From Massilia norwichensis (GTDB lineage Bacteria; Pseudomonadota; Gammaproteobacteria; Burkholderiales; Burkholderiaceae_D), in the NCBI RefSeq assembly GCF_024753245.1, contig NZ_JANUGX010000017.1, positions 56,612 through 120,611 of the forward strand: a stretch of 64,000 bases of DNA, in the 5' to 3' direction. Under the pieces are notes generated by a model that worked only from the letters and a program-made list of their open reading frames with translations, was not told the origin of the DNA and searched no databases. Shown here in pieces: positions 26,188 to 36,282 of the stretch. The position numbers and the translations under genes are program-made. Numbering within the stretch: the first letter of the stretch is position 1; each line of letters opens with the position of its first letter.

Positions 26188-27681
26188 TTAGTGCTTGACC
26201 GCAGCCTTGCCCAGGCCCGCAATCTCCGCCTCGAACTTGGCAAAACGCACGTCCAGCTGCTTCTTCAGGCGCGCCTTGCCGGCGGCGTCCAGGAAGGAAT
26301 AACGGATGCTGTTATACGAAGCCTGCTTGAGTTCGGCGTAGTTCGGTTTGTAGCGGCTGGCGAACAGCACGTACTCGCCGGCCAGGTTATGCCGGGTCAC
26401 GCCGGCGTCGTCGGTCGATATCACGTAGGGCACGCCGTACTTGCGGTACAGGGTGACCGGGTGGTTCTCCCCTTTCACGCCATTGATGAAGGCGTTCGAG
26501 GTCAGGTTGATCTCGACCGGGATGTCCTTCTCGCGCATGCGCTGCATGATGGCCACGATGTTGGTCTCGTGGGCCAGGTCGATGCCGTGGCCGATGCGGT
26601 CGGCGCCGGCCAGGTTCACGGCTTCGTCGATGTGGTACTGCAGGTCTTCCGGCGGCACGTCGCCCAGTGCCAGTTCGCCGGCGTGCAGGGCCACCTTGAC
26701 GTCCGGGTAGACCGACTTCAGGAAGCGGAACATCTTCATGTGCAGCGTGTAGTCGCGCATCGAGACCATCTGGCTTTCCTGGCCGACGATGTTGACGCCC
26801 ACGATCTTGCTGCCCTGTTTTGCCGCCTTGAAGCCGGCCAGCATCGAGGAGAACACCTGCGACGGATTCAGCAGGCGCAGCACATAGGTCTGGTAGCGCA
26901 TGGTGAAGCGCTCGTCGTCGATGCCGGCGGCGGCTTCGTCGATCTTCTTCACGAAGTCGGCGATGGCGCCGTTGAACTTCTGGTCCTGCTCCAGCTGGCC
27001 CATCCAGGCGCGCATCTGGGCTTCGAAGGCCTTGTCGTCGCGCGCGTTCTGCCAGGCTTGCGCATCGAAATCCTTGTTGACGACGAAGGGCGACATCTTG
27101 AACATGGTCTCGATGTAGGCCACGTTCTCGCGGATGGCGCGTTCCTTGATCTCGACCAGGCCCTCGTGGAAGTTGGCGTTCGAGACCGGACCGAAGTAGC
27201 CGAAGGTCTGGAAAAACTGGCGGTCCGGCGGCGCCTGCAGCGCGCCGTGGTTATAAAAATCCTTGCTCGACCAGCGCTGCAGCAGCTCGCGGTAGGTGAA
27301 GTCGTCGGCGTAGACGTCCGCGGTGCCGAGGCAATTGCGTTCTTTTGCCGGCTTGGCGCGCTCGGCCTCGACCAGTGCCTTGTCGGTCTCGATCTTGTAG
27401 GTCTGCTTGTTGACGCAGTAGCCCTGCTTGTCGAGGAAGTCGACATAGGTCTCGGCGTAGATCGCGCCCGAGTAGTGATGGTGCAGGTCGCCGCCCTTGG
27501 GCATCTGGGTGAAGAACATGGTCAGCTCGGCCGTCTTCGGCTCGCTGCCCGCAATCAGGGCGGCGTAATGACGGGCGGTGGCGGCTTCGTTGGCGTTCTG
27601 CGCGGCTGGGCGGGCGCCGGCCTGGTTGGCCGTTGCGGCAAGGGCCAGGCTCAGAGCCGCGGCGAGGAGAGTCTTCTGCAT
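26188..27681 (-). CDS. Secreted adenosine deaminase
   Basis: A 497-residue enzyme that converts adenosine to inosine and ammonia, outside the cytoplasm because residues 1-23 form a signal peptide (LAAALSLALAATANQAGA). Metal and catalytic motifs are all present: GDLHHHYSGA with His67 and His69, VALHAGE with the catalytic Glu, RIGHGID and STDDAGV. At about 500 residues it is longer than the cytoplasmic Add enzymes (about 340) and closer to secreted ADGF-type deaminases, with an extra region before the HxH motif. ATG 27681 is used because upstream sequence to 27888 overlaps guaD. It is the last gene of the xdhA-xdhB-xdhC-guaD unit, 31 bases after guaD. Confidence 0.9.
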   Translation of the reverse strand: MQKTLLAAALSLALAATANQAGARPAAQNANEAATARHYAALIAGSEPKTAELTMFFTQMPKGGDLHHHYSGAIYAETYVDFLDKQGYCVNKQTYKIETDKALVEAERAKPAKERNCLGTADVYADDFTYRELLQRWSSKDFYNHGALQAPPDRQFFQTFGYFGPVSNANFHEGLVEIKERAIRENVAYIETMFKMSPFVVNKDFDAQAWQNARDDKAFEAQMRAWMGQLEQDQKFNGAIADFVKKIDEAAAGIDDERFTMRYQTYVLRLLNPSQVFSSMLAGFKAAKQGSKIVGVNIVGQESQMVSMRDYTLHMKMFRFLKSVYPDVKVALHAGELALGDVPPEDLQYHIDEAVNLAGADRIGHGIDLAHETNIVAIMQRMREKDIPVEINLTSNAFINGVKGENHPVTLYRKYGVPYVISTDDAGVTRHNLAGEYVLFASRYKPNYAELKQASYNSIRYSFLDAAGKARLKKQLDVRFAKFEAEIAGLGKAAVKH

Positions 27682-27712
27682 AGGTGCTTTCGGTCGGTCT
27701 ACGGTCGGAACG

Positions 27713-29023
27713 TCAGGGCAGCGTCCGCTCATGGACCAGCCGGCCGGCCGCGTAGGTAGCGCGGATGGCACGGTCGTCGCCCAGCAGGGCCAGCGCAAAC
27801 AGGGTTTCCTCGAGCGTGTTGCTGTGCGCGGTGCGGCGCGCCAGCAGCGGCGTGGACTTGGGATCGAGGACGATGAAATCGGCTTCAAGCCCCGGCACGA
27901 AATTGCCGATCGTGCCCTCGAGCTGCATGCTGCGCGCGGCGCCCAGCGTGGCGAGGTAGAACATGCGCAGGGCCGGGAGGTAGCTGCCTTTCAGTCGCGC
28001 AACTTTATACGCTTCATTCATGGTTTGCAACATCGAGAACGAAGTGCCCGCCCCCACGTCGGTGCCCAGCGAGACCAGCGCCCCGGCATTGTCGGCGCGC
28101 GCGATATCGAACAGGCCGCTGCCCAGGAACAGGTTCGAGGTCGGGCAATGCGAGATCGCCGAGCCGGTTTCCGCCATGCGCGCGAAGTCGGCGTCGTCCA
28201 GCCAGATGCAGTGGCCGTACATGGCGCGCTCGCGCATCAGGCCGTAGTGGTCGTACACGTCCAGGTAGCTGCGGCGCTGCGGGAACAGTTCGCCCACCCA
28301 GCGGCACTCGTCCTGGTTTTCCGAGACGTGGGTCTGGATGAAGGTGTCCGGATAGGCCTTGGCCAGCTCGCCGGTGGCGGCCAGTTGGGCTTCGGTCGAG
28401 GTCGGAGCGAAGCGCGGGGTGATCGCGTACATGTTGCGCCCCTTGTTATGCCACTTCCGGATCAGCGCCTCGCTCTCGCGCAGGTCGGCGGTGTCCTGCA
28501 GGAAGTCCGGACAGTGGCGGTCCATCAGCACCTTGCCGCCGCCCATGCGCAGGTTGCGCGCGCTGCTCGCCTCGAACAGCGCATCGACCGATTCCTTGTG
28601 CACCGTGCAGTAGACCAGGGCCGTGGTGGTGCCGTTCCTGAGCAGCTCGTCGAGGAAGAAATCGGCGGTGGCGCGGCCATGCGCGGGATCGCCGAACTGG
28701 CGCTCGGTCGGGAAGGTGAAGTTCTCCAGCCACGGCAGCAGGCCCGGCGCCGGCGAGGCGATCATGTCGGTCTGCGGGAAGTGCAGATGGGTGTCGATGA
28801 AGCCCGGCACGATGATCTTGCCGCGGTAGTCGACGATCTCGACCCCGGCCGGCAGCGTGGACGCCAGCTGCGCATGATCGCCGGCCGCCTTGACGCGGCC
28901 ATTCTCGATAACCAGCAGGCCATCGGCATGCCAGGCGTAAGCGTCTTCCGCAAAGGCCGGATCGGCGTGAAAATGCAGCAGGCTCGCTCGGTAGGCCTGC
29001 AGGTTCTGGGTGTCGATCGACAT
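27713..29023 (-). CDS. guaD: Guanine deaminase
   Basis: Converts guanine to xanthine and ammonia in the cytoplasm, supplying substrate for the xanthine dehydrogenase encoded just upstream. The 436 residues show the amidohydrolase metal site PGFIDTHLHFPQTD (about 71-84), the guanine deaminase segment TFPTERQFGDPAHG, QTHVSENQDE, the MYGHCIWLDD His and SLGTDVGAGTS with the catalytic Asp. Length agrees with the 430-450 usual for GuaD. Its ATG directly abuts the xdhC stop codon, so the two are co-translated. Confidence 0.95.
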   Translation of the reverse strand: MSIDTQNLQAYRASLLHFHADPAFAEDAYAWHADGLLVIENGRVKAAGDHAQLASTLPAGVEIVDYRGKIIVPGFIDTHLHFPQTDMIASPAPGLLPWLENFTFPTERQFGDPAHGRATADFFLDELLRNGTTTALVYCTVHKESVDALFEASSARNLRMGGGKVLMDRHCPDFLQDTADLRESEALIRKWHNKGRNMYAITPRFAPTSTEAQLAATGELAKAYPDTFIQTHVSENQDECRWVGELFPQRRSYLDVYDHYGLMRERAMYGHCIWLDDADFARMAETGSAISHCPTSNLFLGSGLFDIARADNAGALVSLGTDVGAGTSFSMLQTMNEAYKVARLKGSYLPALRMFYLATLGAARSMQLEGTIGNFVPGLEADFIVLDPKSTPLLARRTAHSNTLEETLFALALLGDDRAIRATYAAGRLVHERTLP

Positions 29024-30055
29024 TTAGATGGTTTCCCTTGAAGCCAGGTTGGCGGTGCGGGCTTCCCACACCATCAATAGTTGCGCGGCCACGGCGACGG
29101 CGATCACGGCGGGCTGCTTGCCTTCGATGCCGGGCACGCCGATCGGGCAGACCATGGACGCCAGGCGCGCCTGGGCGATCCCGCGGTCGCGCAAGCGATG
29201 TTCGAACTGCTTGCGTTTGGTGTGCGATCCGATCAAGCCGAACCAGTCGGTTTCAAAACTGGGACGTTTCAGGATCGCTTCGGCCAGGCGCTGGTCGAGC
29301 GCGTGGCTGTGGGTCATGACGAGAAAACTGGTGCCCGGCGCCGCTCGTTCCGCCAGCACCTCCGGGGTGTCGGTGGCTTCGACCGTGACATTCGCCGGCA
29401 CCTGGGCGGGGAACAGGTCTTCGCGCTCGTCGACCCAGGTCACGCGGCAAGGCAGCTCGGCCAGGGCGCGCACGATGGCCGCCCCTACGTGGCCGGCACC
29501 GAACAGCATCAGGTGCGCTTGCGGCGCTGCGACTTTGTCCACCAGCCAGCGCCGGCCGTCGGGCTCGCGCATTATATGCGTAAACTGCGGCGCGCCGTGC
29601 CCGCGTGTAAAGCCTGGCCTTGCACTGCCCTGAAGGCATTGGCCGGCGGCGTCGAACAGGGCCAGGTCGGGTGCGCCGTCCAGCGCGACCAGGCGCCAGC
29701 TGTCTTCGTTCGACCGTGCCGCCAGCAGCGCCGCGTGGTCACGGTCCAGCAGCTCGAAGGCCAGCTGCACCACGCCGCCGCAGCATTGGCCCAGGCTGGG
29801 GCCGAGCGGAAAGCGCTCCAGGCGGCGGGTCTCGCCATTTGCCAGCATCGCGCGCGCAGTCTCGACGCCGCGCAGCTCCAGATGGCCGCCGCCGACCGTG
29901 CCCCACTGGCGGGTCGCATCGACCAGCATGCGGGCGCCGGGTTCGCGCGGCACCGAGCCTTCGCTTGCGGCGACGGTGACCAGCACCGCGGGGCGCGCGC
30001 CGGGCGCGGCACCGGGCCCGGCATCGGATGCCGCAGCTTGCAGCCAGTCTTCCAT
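29024..30055 (-). CDS. xdhC: Xanthine dehydrogenase accessory protein XdhC
   Basis: XdhC binds molybdenum cofactor, helps its sulfuration and inserts it into the XdhB subunit. The 343 residues have the two-domain layout: an N-terminal part with VTVAASEGSVPREPGARMLV and GTVGGGHLEL, and a C-terminal Rossmann domain with LMLFGAGHVGAAIVRAL followed by GLIGSHTKRKQFEHRL. ATG 30055 lies 1 base past the xdhB stop (in the direction of transcription), which fixes the start over an in-frame ATG at 30094. Gene order xdhA-xdhB-xdhC-guaD is common in beta-proteobacteria. Confidence 0.94.
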   Translation of the reverse strand: MEDWLQAAASDAGPGAAPGARPAVLVTVAASEGSVPREPGARMLVDATRQWGTVGGGHLELRGVETARAMLANGETRRLERFPLGPSLGQCCGGVVQLAFELLDRDHAALLAARSNEDSWRLVALDGAPDLALFDAAGQCLQGSARPGFTRGHGAPQFTHIMREPDGRRWLVDKVAAPQAHLMLFGAGHVGAAIVRALAELPCRVTWVDEREDLFPAQVPANVTVEATDTPEVLAERAAPGTSFLVMTHSHALDQRLAEAILKRPSFETDWFGLIGSHTKRKQFEHRLRDRGIAQARLASMVCPIGVPGIEGKQPAVIAVAVAAQLLMVWEARTANLASRETI

Positions 30056-30056
30056 C

Positions 30057-32396
30057 TCAGGCGCCCGGCGTGACTGCCGCTTCGACGGCGGCAACGGCGT
30101 TCAGGATGGCTTCGCAGGTCGCCGGCGCGTTGAGCGGCGGGTTGACCTTGTGTCCGCCCACGCTCGAAATCGCATCGCGGATCGCGAAGAAGACCGAGAA
30201 CGGCAGCAGCAGCGGCGGCTCGCCCACGGCCTTCGAGCGGTGGATCGAATCCTCGACGTTGCGGTTCTCGAACAGGCGCACGCGGAAGTCTTCCGGGCAG
30301 TCCGAGACCGCCGGAATCTTGTAAGTCGACGGCGCATGGGTCATCAACTTGCCGCCGGCATTCCACCACAGCTCCTCGGTGGTCAGCCAGCCCATGCCCT
30401 GGATGAAGGCGCCTTCGACCTGGCCGATGTCCAGCGCCGGATTGAGCGACTTGCCGGCATCGTAGAGCGCGTCGGCGCGCAGCAGCTTCCATTCGCCGGT
30501 GAGCGTATCGACGACCACTTCGGCCACCGCCGCGCCGTAGGCGAAATAGGAGAACGGACGGCCGGTCATGGTCTTCGGATCCCAGGACAGGCCCGGGGTG
30601 GCGTAGTAGCCGTCCGACCACAGCTGGGTGCGCGCCAGGTAGGCCTTGGCCACCAGTTCGCCGAACGGAATTTTCTGGCCACCCACGAACACGGTGTCGG
30701 CGGCGAAGCGCACGTCTTCGATTGCGCCGCCGTGCTGCTTGACGGCGAAGGCGGCCAGGCGCTCGCGGATCTGGCGCGCCGCATCCTGGGCCGCCTTGCC
30801 GTTCAGGTCCGCGCCGGTGGAGGCCGCGGTGGCCGAGGTGTTGGCGACCTTGCTGGTGTTGGTGGCGGTGATGCGCACCCGGTCCAGGTTGACGCCCAGC
30901 TCGTGCGCGACCACCTGCATCACCTTGGTGTTGACGCCCTGCCCCATCTCGGTGCCGCCGTGGTTGACCAGGATGGAGCCGTCCACGTACACGTGCACCA
31001 GCGCGCCCGCCTGGTTCAGGTGGGTGACGTTGAAGGCGATGCCGAATTTTACGGGGGTCAGCGCCAGGCCCTTCTTCAGCACCGGGCTGGTCTTGTTGAA
31101 GGCGTCGATGGCGGCGCGGCGCGCACGGTATTCGCTGCTGCCTTCGAGTTCGTCGACCAGCTCGTGGATCACGTTGTCGACGATGACCTGGCCGTAGGGC
31201 GTGACGTTGTTTTCAGTCTTGCCGTAGAAGTTCAGCTTGCGGATGTCGAGCGCGTCGCGGCCGAGATTGCGCGCGATCTCGTCGAGCACGTATTCCATCG
31301 CGATCGCGCCCTGCGGGCCGCCGAAGCCGCGGAAGGCGGTGTTCGACTGCGTGTTGGTCTTGCCGCAGGCGGCGCGGATGTCGACGTCCGACAGGTAATA
31401 GGCATTGTCGAAGTGGCAGACGGCGCGCGTGGCCACCGGGCCTGACAGGTCGGCCGAGTAGCCGGCGCGCGAGACCATGTCCACCTTTGCCGCGACGATG
31501 CGGCCCTCGTCGTCGTAGCCGACTTCGTATTCGTAATGGAAGCAGTGGCGCTTGCCGGTGACCAGCATGTCGTCGTCGCGGTCCGCGCGCAGCTTGACGG
31601 CACGCCCAAGCAGCCTGGCCGAGATGCTTGCTGCCGCCGCCCACAGCGCCGACTGCGACTCCTTGCCGCCGAAGCCGCCGCCCATGCGCCGGCACTCGAC
31701 CACCACATGGTGCGAGTGCAGGCCCAGCGCATGCGCGACCACGTGCTGCATCTCGCTCGGGTGCTGGGTCGAGCACTGCACCAGCATGCCGTCGTTTTCC
31801 TGCGGGATGGCGTAGGCGATCTGGCCTTCGAGGTAGAACTGTTCCTGGCCGCCGACGTGCAGCTCGCCTTTCACGGTATGCGGGGCGCGCTCGAAGGCGG
31901 ACTTGACGTCGCCCCTGGCCAGGTGCATCGGCGGCAGCACGTACGACTGCGCCTTACGCGCGGCCTGCGGCGTCAGGATCGCCGGCAGCTCCTCATAGGT
32001 GACCACGCCCTTCTTTGCGGCGCGGCGTGCGTTGTCGTGGCTGTCCGCGACCACGATGAAGATCGGTTGGCCCACGTACTGGACCAGGCCATCGGCCAGG
32101 ATCGGATCGTCGTGGATGATGGGGCCGCAATCGTTGGTGCCGGGGATATCCCTGGCCGTGTAGACCGCCACCACGCCGCGGCTGGCGCGCACCGCATCCA
32201 GATCGAGCGCGAGGATGTTGGCGTGCGCCTTGGCTGACAGCCCCAGCGCCGCGTGCAGCGTGCCGCGGACCTCGGCGATGTCGTCGGTGTAGTCGGCCTG
32301 GCCGAGCACGTGCAGACGTGCCGATTCATGGGCCTTCGAGACCCCGACCGCGGTCCACGCCGCCGTCTTCAGTTCCGGTGCGCTCATATCGTTCAT
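30057..32396 (-). CDS. xdhB: Xanthine dehydrogenase molybdopterin-binding subunit
   Basis: The large catalytic subunit, 779 residues, where hypoxanthine and xanthine are oxidised to urate. It opens with SAPELKTAAWTAVGVSKAHE and contains the moly-cofactor loops RMGGGFGGKESQ (near 236-247), TAFRGFGGPQGAI (near 355) and TEMGQGVNTKV, and the C-terminal VGEPPLLLPFSVFFAIRDA with the base Glu near 725. FYGKTENNVTPYGQ is also typical. GAGGAG sits 8 bases before the ATG. It starts 12 bases after xdhA, and its stop is 1 base from the xdhC start. Confidence 0.95.
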   Translation of the reverse strand: MNDMSAPELKTAAWTAVGVSKAHESARLHVLGQADYTDDIAEVRGTLHAALGLSAKAHANILALDLDAVRASRGVVAVYTARDIPGTNDCGPIIHDDPILADGLVQYVGQPIFIVVADSHDNARRAAKKGVVTYEELPAILTPQAARKAQSYVLPPMHLARGDVKSAFERAPHTVKGELHVGGQEQFYLEGQIAYAIPQENDGMLVQCSTQHPSEMQHVVAHALGLHSHHVVVECRRMGGGFGGKESQSALWAAAASISARLLGRAVKLRADRDDDMLVTGKRHCFHYEYEVGYDDEGRIVAAKVDMVSRAGYSADLSGPVATRAVCHFDNAYYLSDVDIRAACGKTNTQSNTAFRGFGGPQGAIAMEYVLDEIARNLGRDALDIRKLNFYGKTENNVTPYGQVIVDNVIHELVDELEGSSEYRARRAAIDAFNKTSPVLKKGLALTPVKFGIAFNVTHLNQAGALVHVYVDGSILVNHGGTEMGQGVNTKVMQVVAHELGVNLDRVRITATNTSKVANTSATAASTGADLNGKAAQDAARQIRERLAAFAVKQHGGAIEDVRFAADTVFVGGQKIPFGELVAKAYLARTQLWSDGYYATPGLSWDPKTMTGRPFSYFAYGAAVAEVVVDTLTGEWKLLRADALYDAGKSLNPALDIGQVEGAFIQGMGWLTTEELWWNAGGKLMTHAPSTYKIPAVSDCPEDFRVRLFENRNVEDSIHRSKAVGEPPLLLPFSVFFAIRDAISSVGGHKVNPPLNAPATCEAILNAVAAVEAAVTPGA

Positions 32397-32408
32397 GGTC
32401 CGGTCTCC

Positions 32409-33887
<1,479 letters not shown>

Positions 33888-33994
33888 TGTTGCCTCGGAT
33901 TTAACCCAGCTTGCGAGATTAACACCGGAGGGGGTGGCAGCTATAAGCCTTCGATTATTTTGGATATAAGCAAAATCAAATACTACTTTTTGCT

Positions 33995-34022
33995 CGTCAT
34001 TCCCGCGAAAGCGGGAATGACG
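33995..34022. repeat. Single REP hairpin, copy 3
   Basis: CGTCATTCCCGC-GAAA-GCGGGAATGACG is a perfect 12-base stem with a GAAA tetraloop, half of the double elements seen elsewhere in the window. It lies 10 bases after the puuE stop and about 108 bases before the xdhA start, so it could trim or end the puuE transcript. Confidence 0.82.
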
Positions 34023-34032
34023 CATTAGTAGT

Positions 34033-34986
34033 TCACTTTACAAAAGGGTGCACCGTTTCCCAGTGCCGCGCAATATCGATCCTTCGCGTAATCCAGACAT
34101 GCTGGTGCGTCTGCACATAATCCAGGAAACGCGCCAGCGCCGCTGCCCTTGCCGGCCGCCCCACCAGCCGGCAGTGCAGGCCGATCGACAGCATCTTCGG
34201 CTGGTTCAGGCCGTTCGGATCGCCTTCCGCATACAGCACATCGAAGGCATCCTTCAGGTAATCGAAGAACTGGGTGCCCGAATTAAAACCCTGCATGGCG
34301 GCGAAGCGCATGTCGTTGGTGTCCAGCGTGTAGGGCACCACCAGATGCGGACGCACCGCATGCCAGCCATTCGCATCCGTGAACGAGACCTCGGTCCAGA
34401 ACGGCAGATCGTCGCCGTAATGGTCGGCGTCGTAGACGAAGCCGCCGTGCTCCGCCACCAGGCGCCGGGTGTTGGGCGAATCGCGGCCGGTGTACCAGCC
34501 CAGCGGCGCCTCGCCGGTGAGATCGCGGATGATCTCGACCGCTTCCTTCATGTGCGCGCGCTCGGTGGCTTCGTCGACGTTCTGGTAGGAGATCCAGCGC
34601 AGGCCGTGGCAGGCGATCTCGTGGCCCAGCTCGCGGAAGGCGGCCACCGCCTCCGGGTGGCGCTTGAGCGCCATCGCGACGCCGAACACCGTCAGCGGCA
34701 GCTTGCGCTCCTCGAAAATGCGCAGCACGCGCCACAGTCCGGCGCGCGAACCGTATTCGTAGAGCGACTCCATGCTCATGTGGCGCATGGGGAAGGCTTG
34801 CGCCCCTATAATTTCGGAGAGAAAAGTCTCCGAAAACGGATCGCCATGCAGCACATTGTTCTCGCCGCCTTCCTCGTAGTTGAGCACGAACTGCAGGGCG
34901 ACGCGCGCCTGGCCGGGCCATTGCGGATGGGGAGGCGTACGGCCGTAGCCGACCAGGTCACGCGGATAATTCTCGTAAGTGCTCAT
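34033..34986 (-). CDS. puuE: Allantoinase PuuE (polysaccharide-deacetylase fold)
   Basis: A 317-residue cytoplasmic enzyme of the metal-free allantoinase family that opens allantoin to allantoate. The family signature is unmistakable: YPRDLVGYGRTPPHPQWPG near the N-terminus, LQFVLNYEEGGENNVLHGD, HEIACHGLRWISYQ, and GWYTGRDSPNTRRLV. It uses a carbohydrate esterase 4 fold. In some genomes puuE is fused to the OHCU decarboxylase UraD; here it is single. It is divergent from uraH with 120 bases between, and transcribed toward xdhA. The start at 34986 matches the MSTYENYPRD opening; the frame is open further upstream. Confidence 0.93.
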   Translation of the reverse strand: MSTYENYPRDLVGYGRTPPHPQWPGQARVALQFVLNYEEGGENNVLHGDPFSETFLSEIIGAQAFPMRHMSMESLYEYGSRAGLWRVLRIFEERKLPLTVFGVAMALKRHPEAVAAFRELGHEIACHGLRWISYQNVDEATERAHMKEAVEIIRDLTGEAPLGWYTGRDSPNTRRLVAEHGGFVYDADHYGDDLPFWTEVSFTDANGWHAVRPHLVVPYTLDTNDMRFAAMQGFNSGTQFFDYLKDAFDVLYAEGDPNGLNQPKMLSIGLHCRLVGRPARAAALARFLDYVQTHQHVWITRRIDIARHWETVHPFVK

Positions 34987-35106
34987 GGGTGCTCGCAGGA
35001 TGATCGCTCGGGATGGTGAATATATTTCGCATCTTATATTGCAAGAAGCACAAAGGTATATCATCGTCCACATAGCCGAATTCATGCACGAGATATAGGA
35101 ATGCCC

Positions 35107-35460
35107 ATGGGAAAACTCAGCACCCACGTCCTCGACACCGCCCACGGCAAGCCTGGCGCCGGCGTCAGGGTGGAACTGTATGCGGTCGAGGGTTCGCAGC
35201 GCACCCTCATCAAGGAGGACTCAACGAATAGCGACGGCCGCTGCAACAGCCCGCTGCTCGAGGGCGACAACCTGCGCGCCGGCCGGTACGAACTGGTGTT
35301 CGCGGCCGGCGATTATTTCGCCAGCCAGGGCGTGGCGCTGCCTTCTCCCCGCTTCATCGACCGCGTGACGATCGCCTTCGGCGTGGCCGATCCCGGCCAG
35401 AACTACCACGTGCCGCTGGTGGTGACGCCCTGGTCGTATTCCACCTACCGGGGCAGCTGA
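35107..35460 (+). CDS. uraH: 5-hydroxyisourate hydrolase
   Basis: A 117-residue transthyretin-like enzyme that hydrolyses 5-hydroxyisourate to OHCU, the step after uricase. Family marks: LSTHVLDTAHGKPGAGV at the start, NSDGRCNSPLL in the middle and the C-terminal YSTYRGS, which replaces the TNPKE end of transthyretin. Two ATGs are in frame, at 35101 and 35107; TAGGA touches the first but is 6 bases from the second, so 35107 is chosen. It has no obvious periplasmic signal. uricase and uraD are not in the window, so the flanking steps must be encoded elsewhere. The next gene follows after 25 bases. Confidence 0.93.
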   Translation: MGKLSTHVLDTAHGKPGAGVRVELYAVEGSQRTLIKEDSTNSDGRCNSPLLEGDNLRAGRYELVFAAGDYFASQGVALPSPRFIDRVTIAFGVADPGQNYHVPLVVTPWSYSTYRGS

Positions 35461-35485
35461 ACCGGCAAGCCAAAGGAGAAAGCGC

Positions 35486-36043
35486 ATGAGTCTGCACGTC
35501 GTCCATTTCATCGGCCCGATCAACGCCACCTCGGCCTGCACCATCCGTAACCTGTGCCTGCAAGCCCTGCAAAGCGGCGCCAGCGAGATCGAACTGCACA
35601 TGTCGACCGAAGGCGGCAACATGACGGCCGGCTTCGCCCTGTATTTCTTCCTCAAGTCGCTGCCCCTGCCCCTCACCACCTGGAACGTCGGCAGCGTCGA
35701 ATCGGTCGGGGTCGCGATCTTCCTGGCCGGCCAGATGCGTTACGCCTGTCCCGGCACCCGTTTCCTGATCCACCCGCTGCACTGGGGCTTCGGCAACCTG
35801 GTGGCGGCGGATCACGCCCGCATCTCGGAGTGGCGCGACTGCCTCGACTTCGACGCCGAGCGCTACGCCGCCATCTTCGACGAAGCCACGCGCGGCGCCC
35901 GCCAGCCGCACGACATCCGCGGCTGTCTCACCGGCAGCTCGCGCATCTACACCGCCGACGAAGCTGTCGAGGCGGGCATCGTCCACGCCGCCCGCCAGGC
36001 CCGCTTGCCGGAAGCCGGCACCACCTCGCATTGGTGGAACTAG
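35486..36043 (+). CDS. ClpP-like serine peptidase family protein
   Basis: A 185-residue protein with the ClpP/crotonase fold: HFIGPINATSACTIRNLCLQ, then STEGGNMTAGFALYFFLKSL (the ClpP SPGG-like strand), VGSVESVGVAIFLAG with the probable nucleophile Ser73, FLIHPLHWG with His96, and IYTADEAVEAGIVH near the C-terminus. True ClpP has a Ser in ASMGA and a ClpX/ClpA partner; here the Ser context is ESVG and no Clp ATPase is nearby. AAAGGAGA gives a strong ribosome-binding site. It follows uraH by 25 bases and is probably co-transcribed with it, which is an odd pairing. Whether it cuts peptides is unknown. Confidence 0.8.
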   Translation: MSLHVVHFIGPINATSACTIRNLCLQALQSGASEIELHMSTEGGNMTAGFALYFFLKSLPLPLTTWNVGSVESVGVAIFLAGQMRYACPGTRFLIHPLHWGFGNLVAADHARISEWRDCLDFDAERYAAIFDEATRGARQPHDIRGCLTGSSRIYTADEAVEAGIVHAARQARLPEAGTTSHWWN

Positions 36044-36120
36044 CCCGCGCCTCAAGTTCAATATCTTTTTGAAATTGGACAACGGCTGGTGTCTGATTGG
36101 CACCACAAAATGACATCCCG

Positions 36121-36136
36121 ATAGTCATCTGACTAT
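36121..36136. promoter_or_regulatory. Operator-like palindrome before the porin operon
   Basis: ATAGTCA-TC-TGACTAT is a perfect 7-base inverted repeat. It lies 20 bases upstream of the candidate -35 box of the porin gene, a position suited to an activator or repressor. No binding protein is known. Confidence 0.35.
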
Positions 36137-36155
36137 TGGCGAATATTTATTTTCC

Positions 36156-36185
36156 TTGCGGCAAAAAATCCTGTCTGGATACAAT
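36156..36185 (+). promoter_or_regulatory. Candidate promoter of the porin operon
   Basis: TTGCGG (36156-36161) and TACAAT (36180-36185) are 18 bases apart, a reasonable sigma70 pair about 100 bases before the porin start. No Pho-box pair was found, which matters because the operon encodes a phosphate-binding-like protein. Confidence 0.4.
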
Positions 36186-36282
36186 TGATTACAGGAAACC
36201 CGCCGTGGCCTAACCCTCGCCACAGATCATCCTCGAACAAGAACCATCCCCATCCGCAGTAGGAATTTTGCAGGCTTACCCC

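Noticed and set aside
35486..36043. Annotating the gene as ClpP, the housekeeping protease
   Set aside because: Nucleophile context and length differ and there is no clpX/clpA neighbour; only the fold is supported.
36044..36282. Pho box before the porin / phosphate-binding-like operon
   Set aside because: No pair of CTGTCAT-like repeats at 11-base spacing was found.
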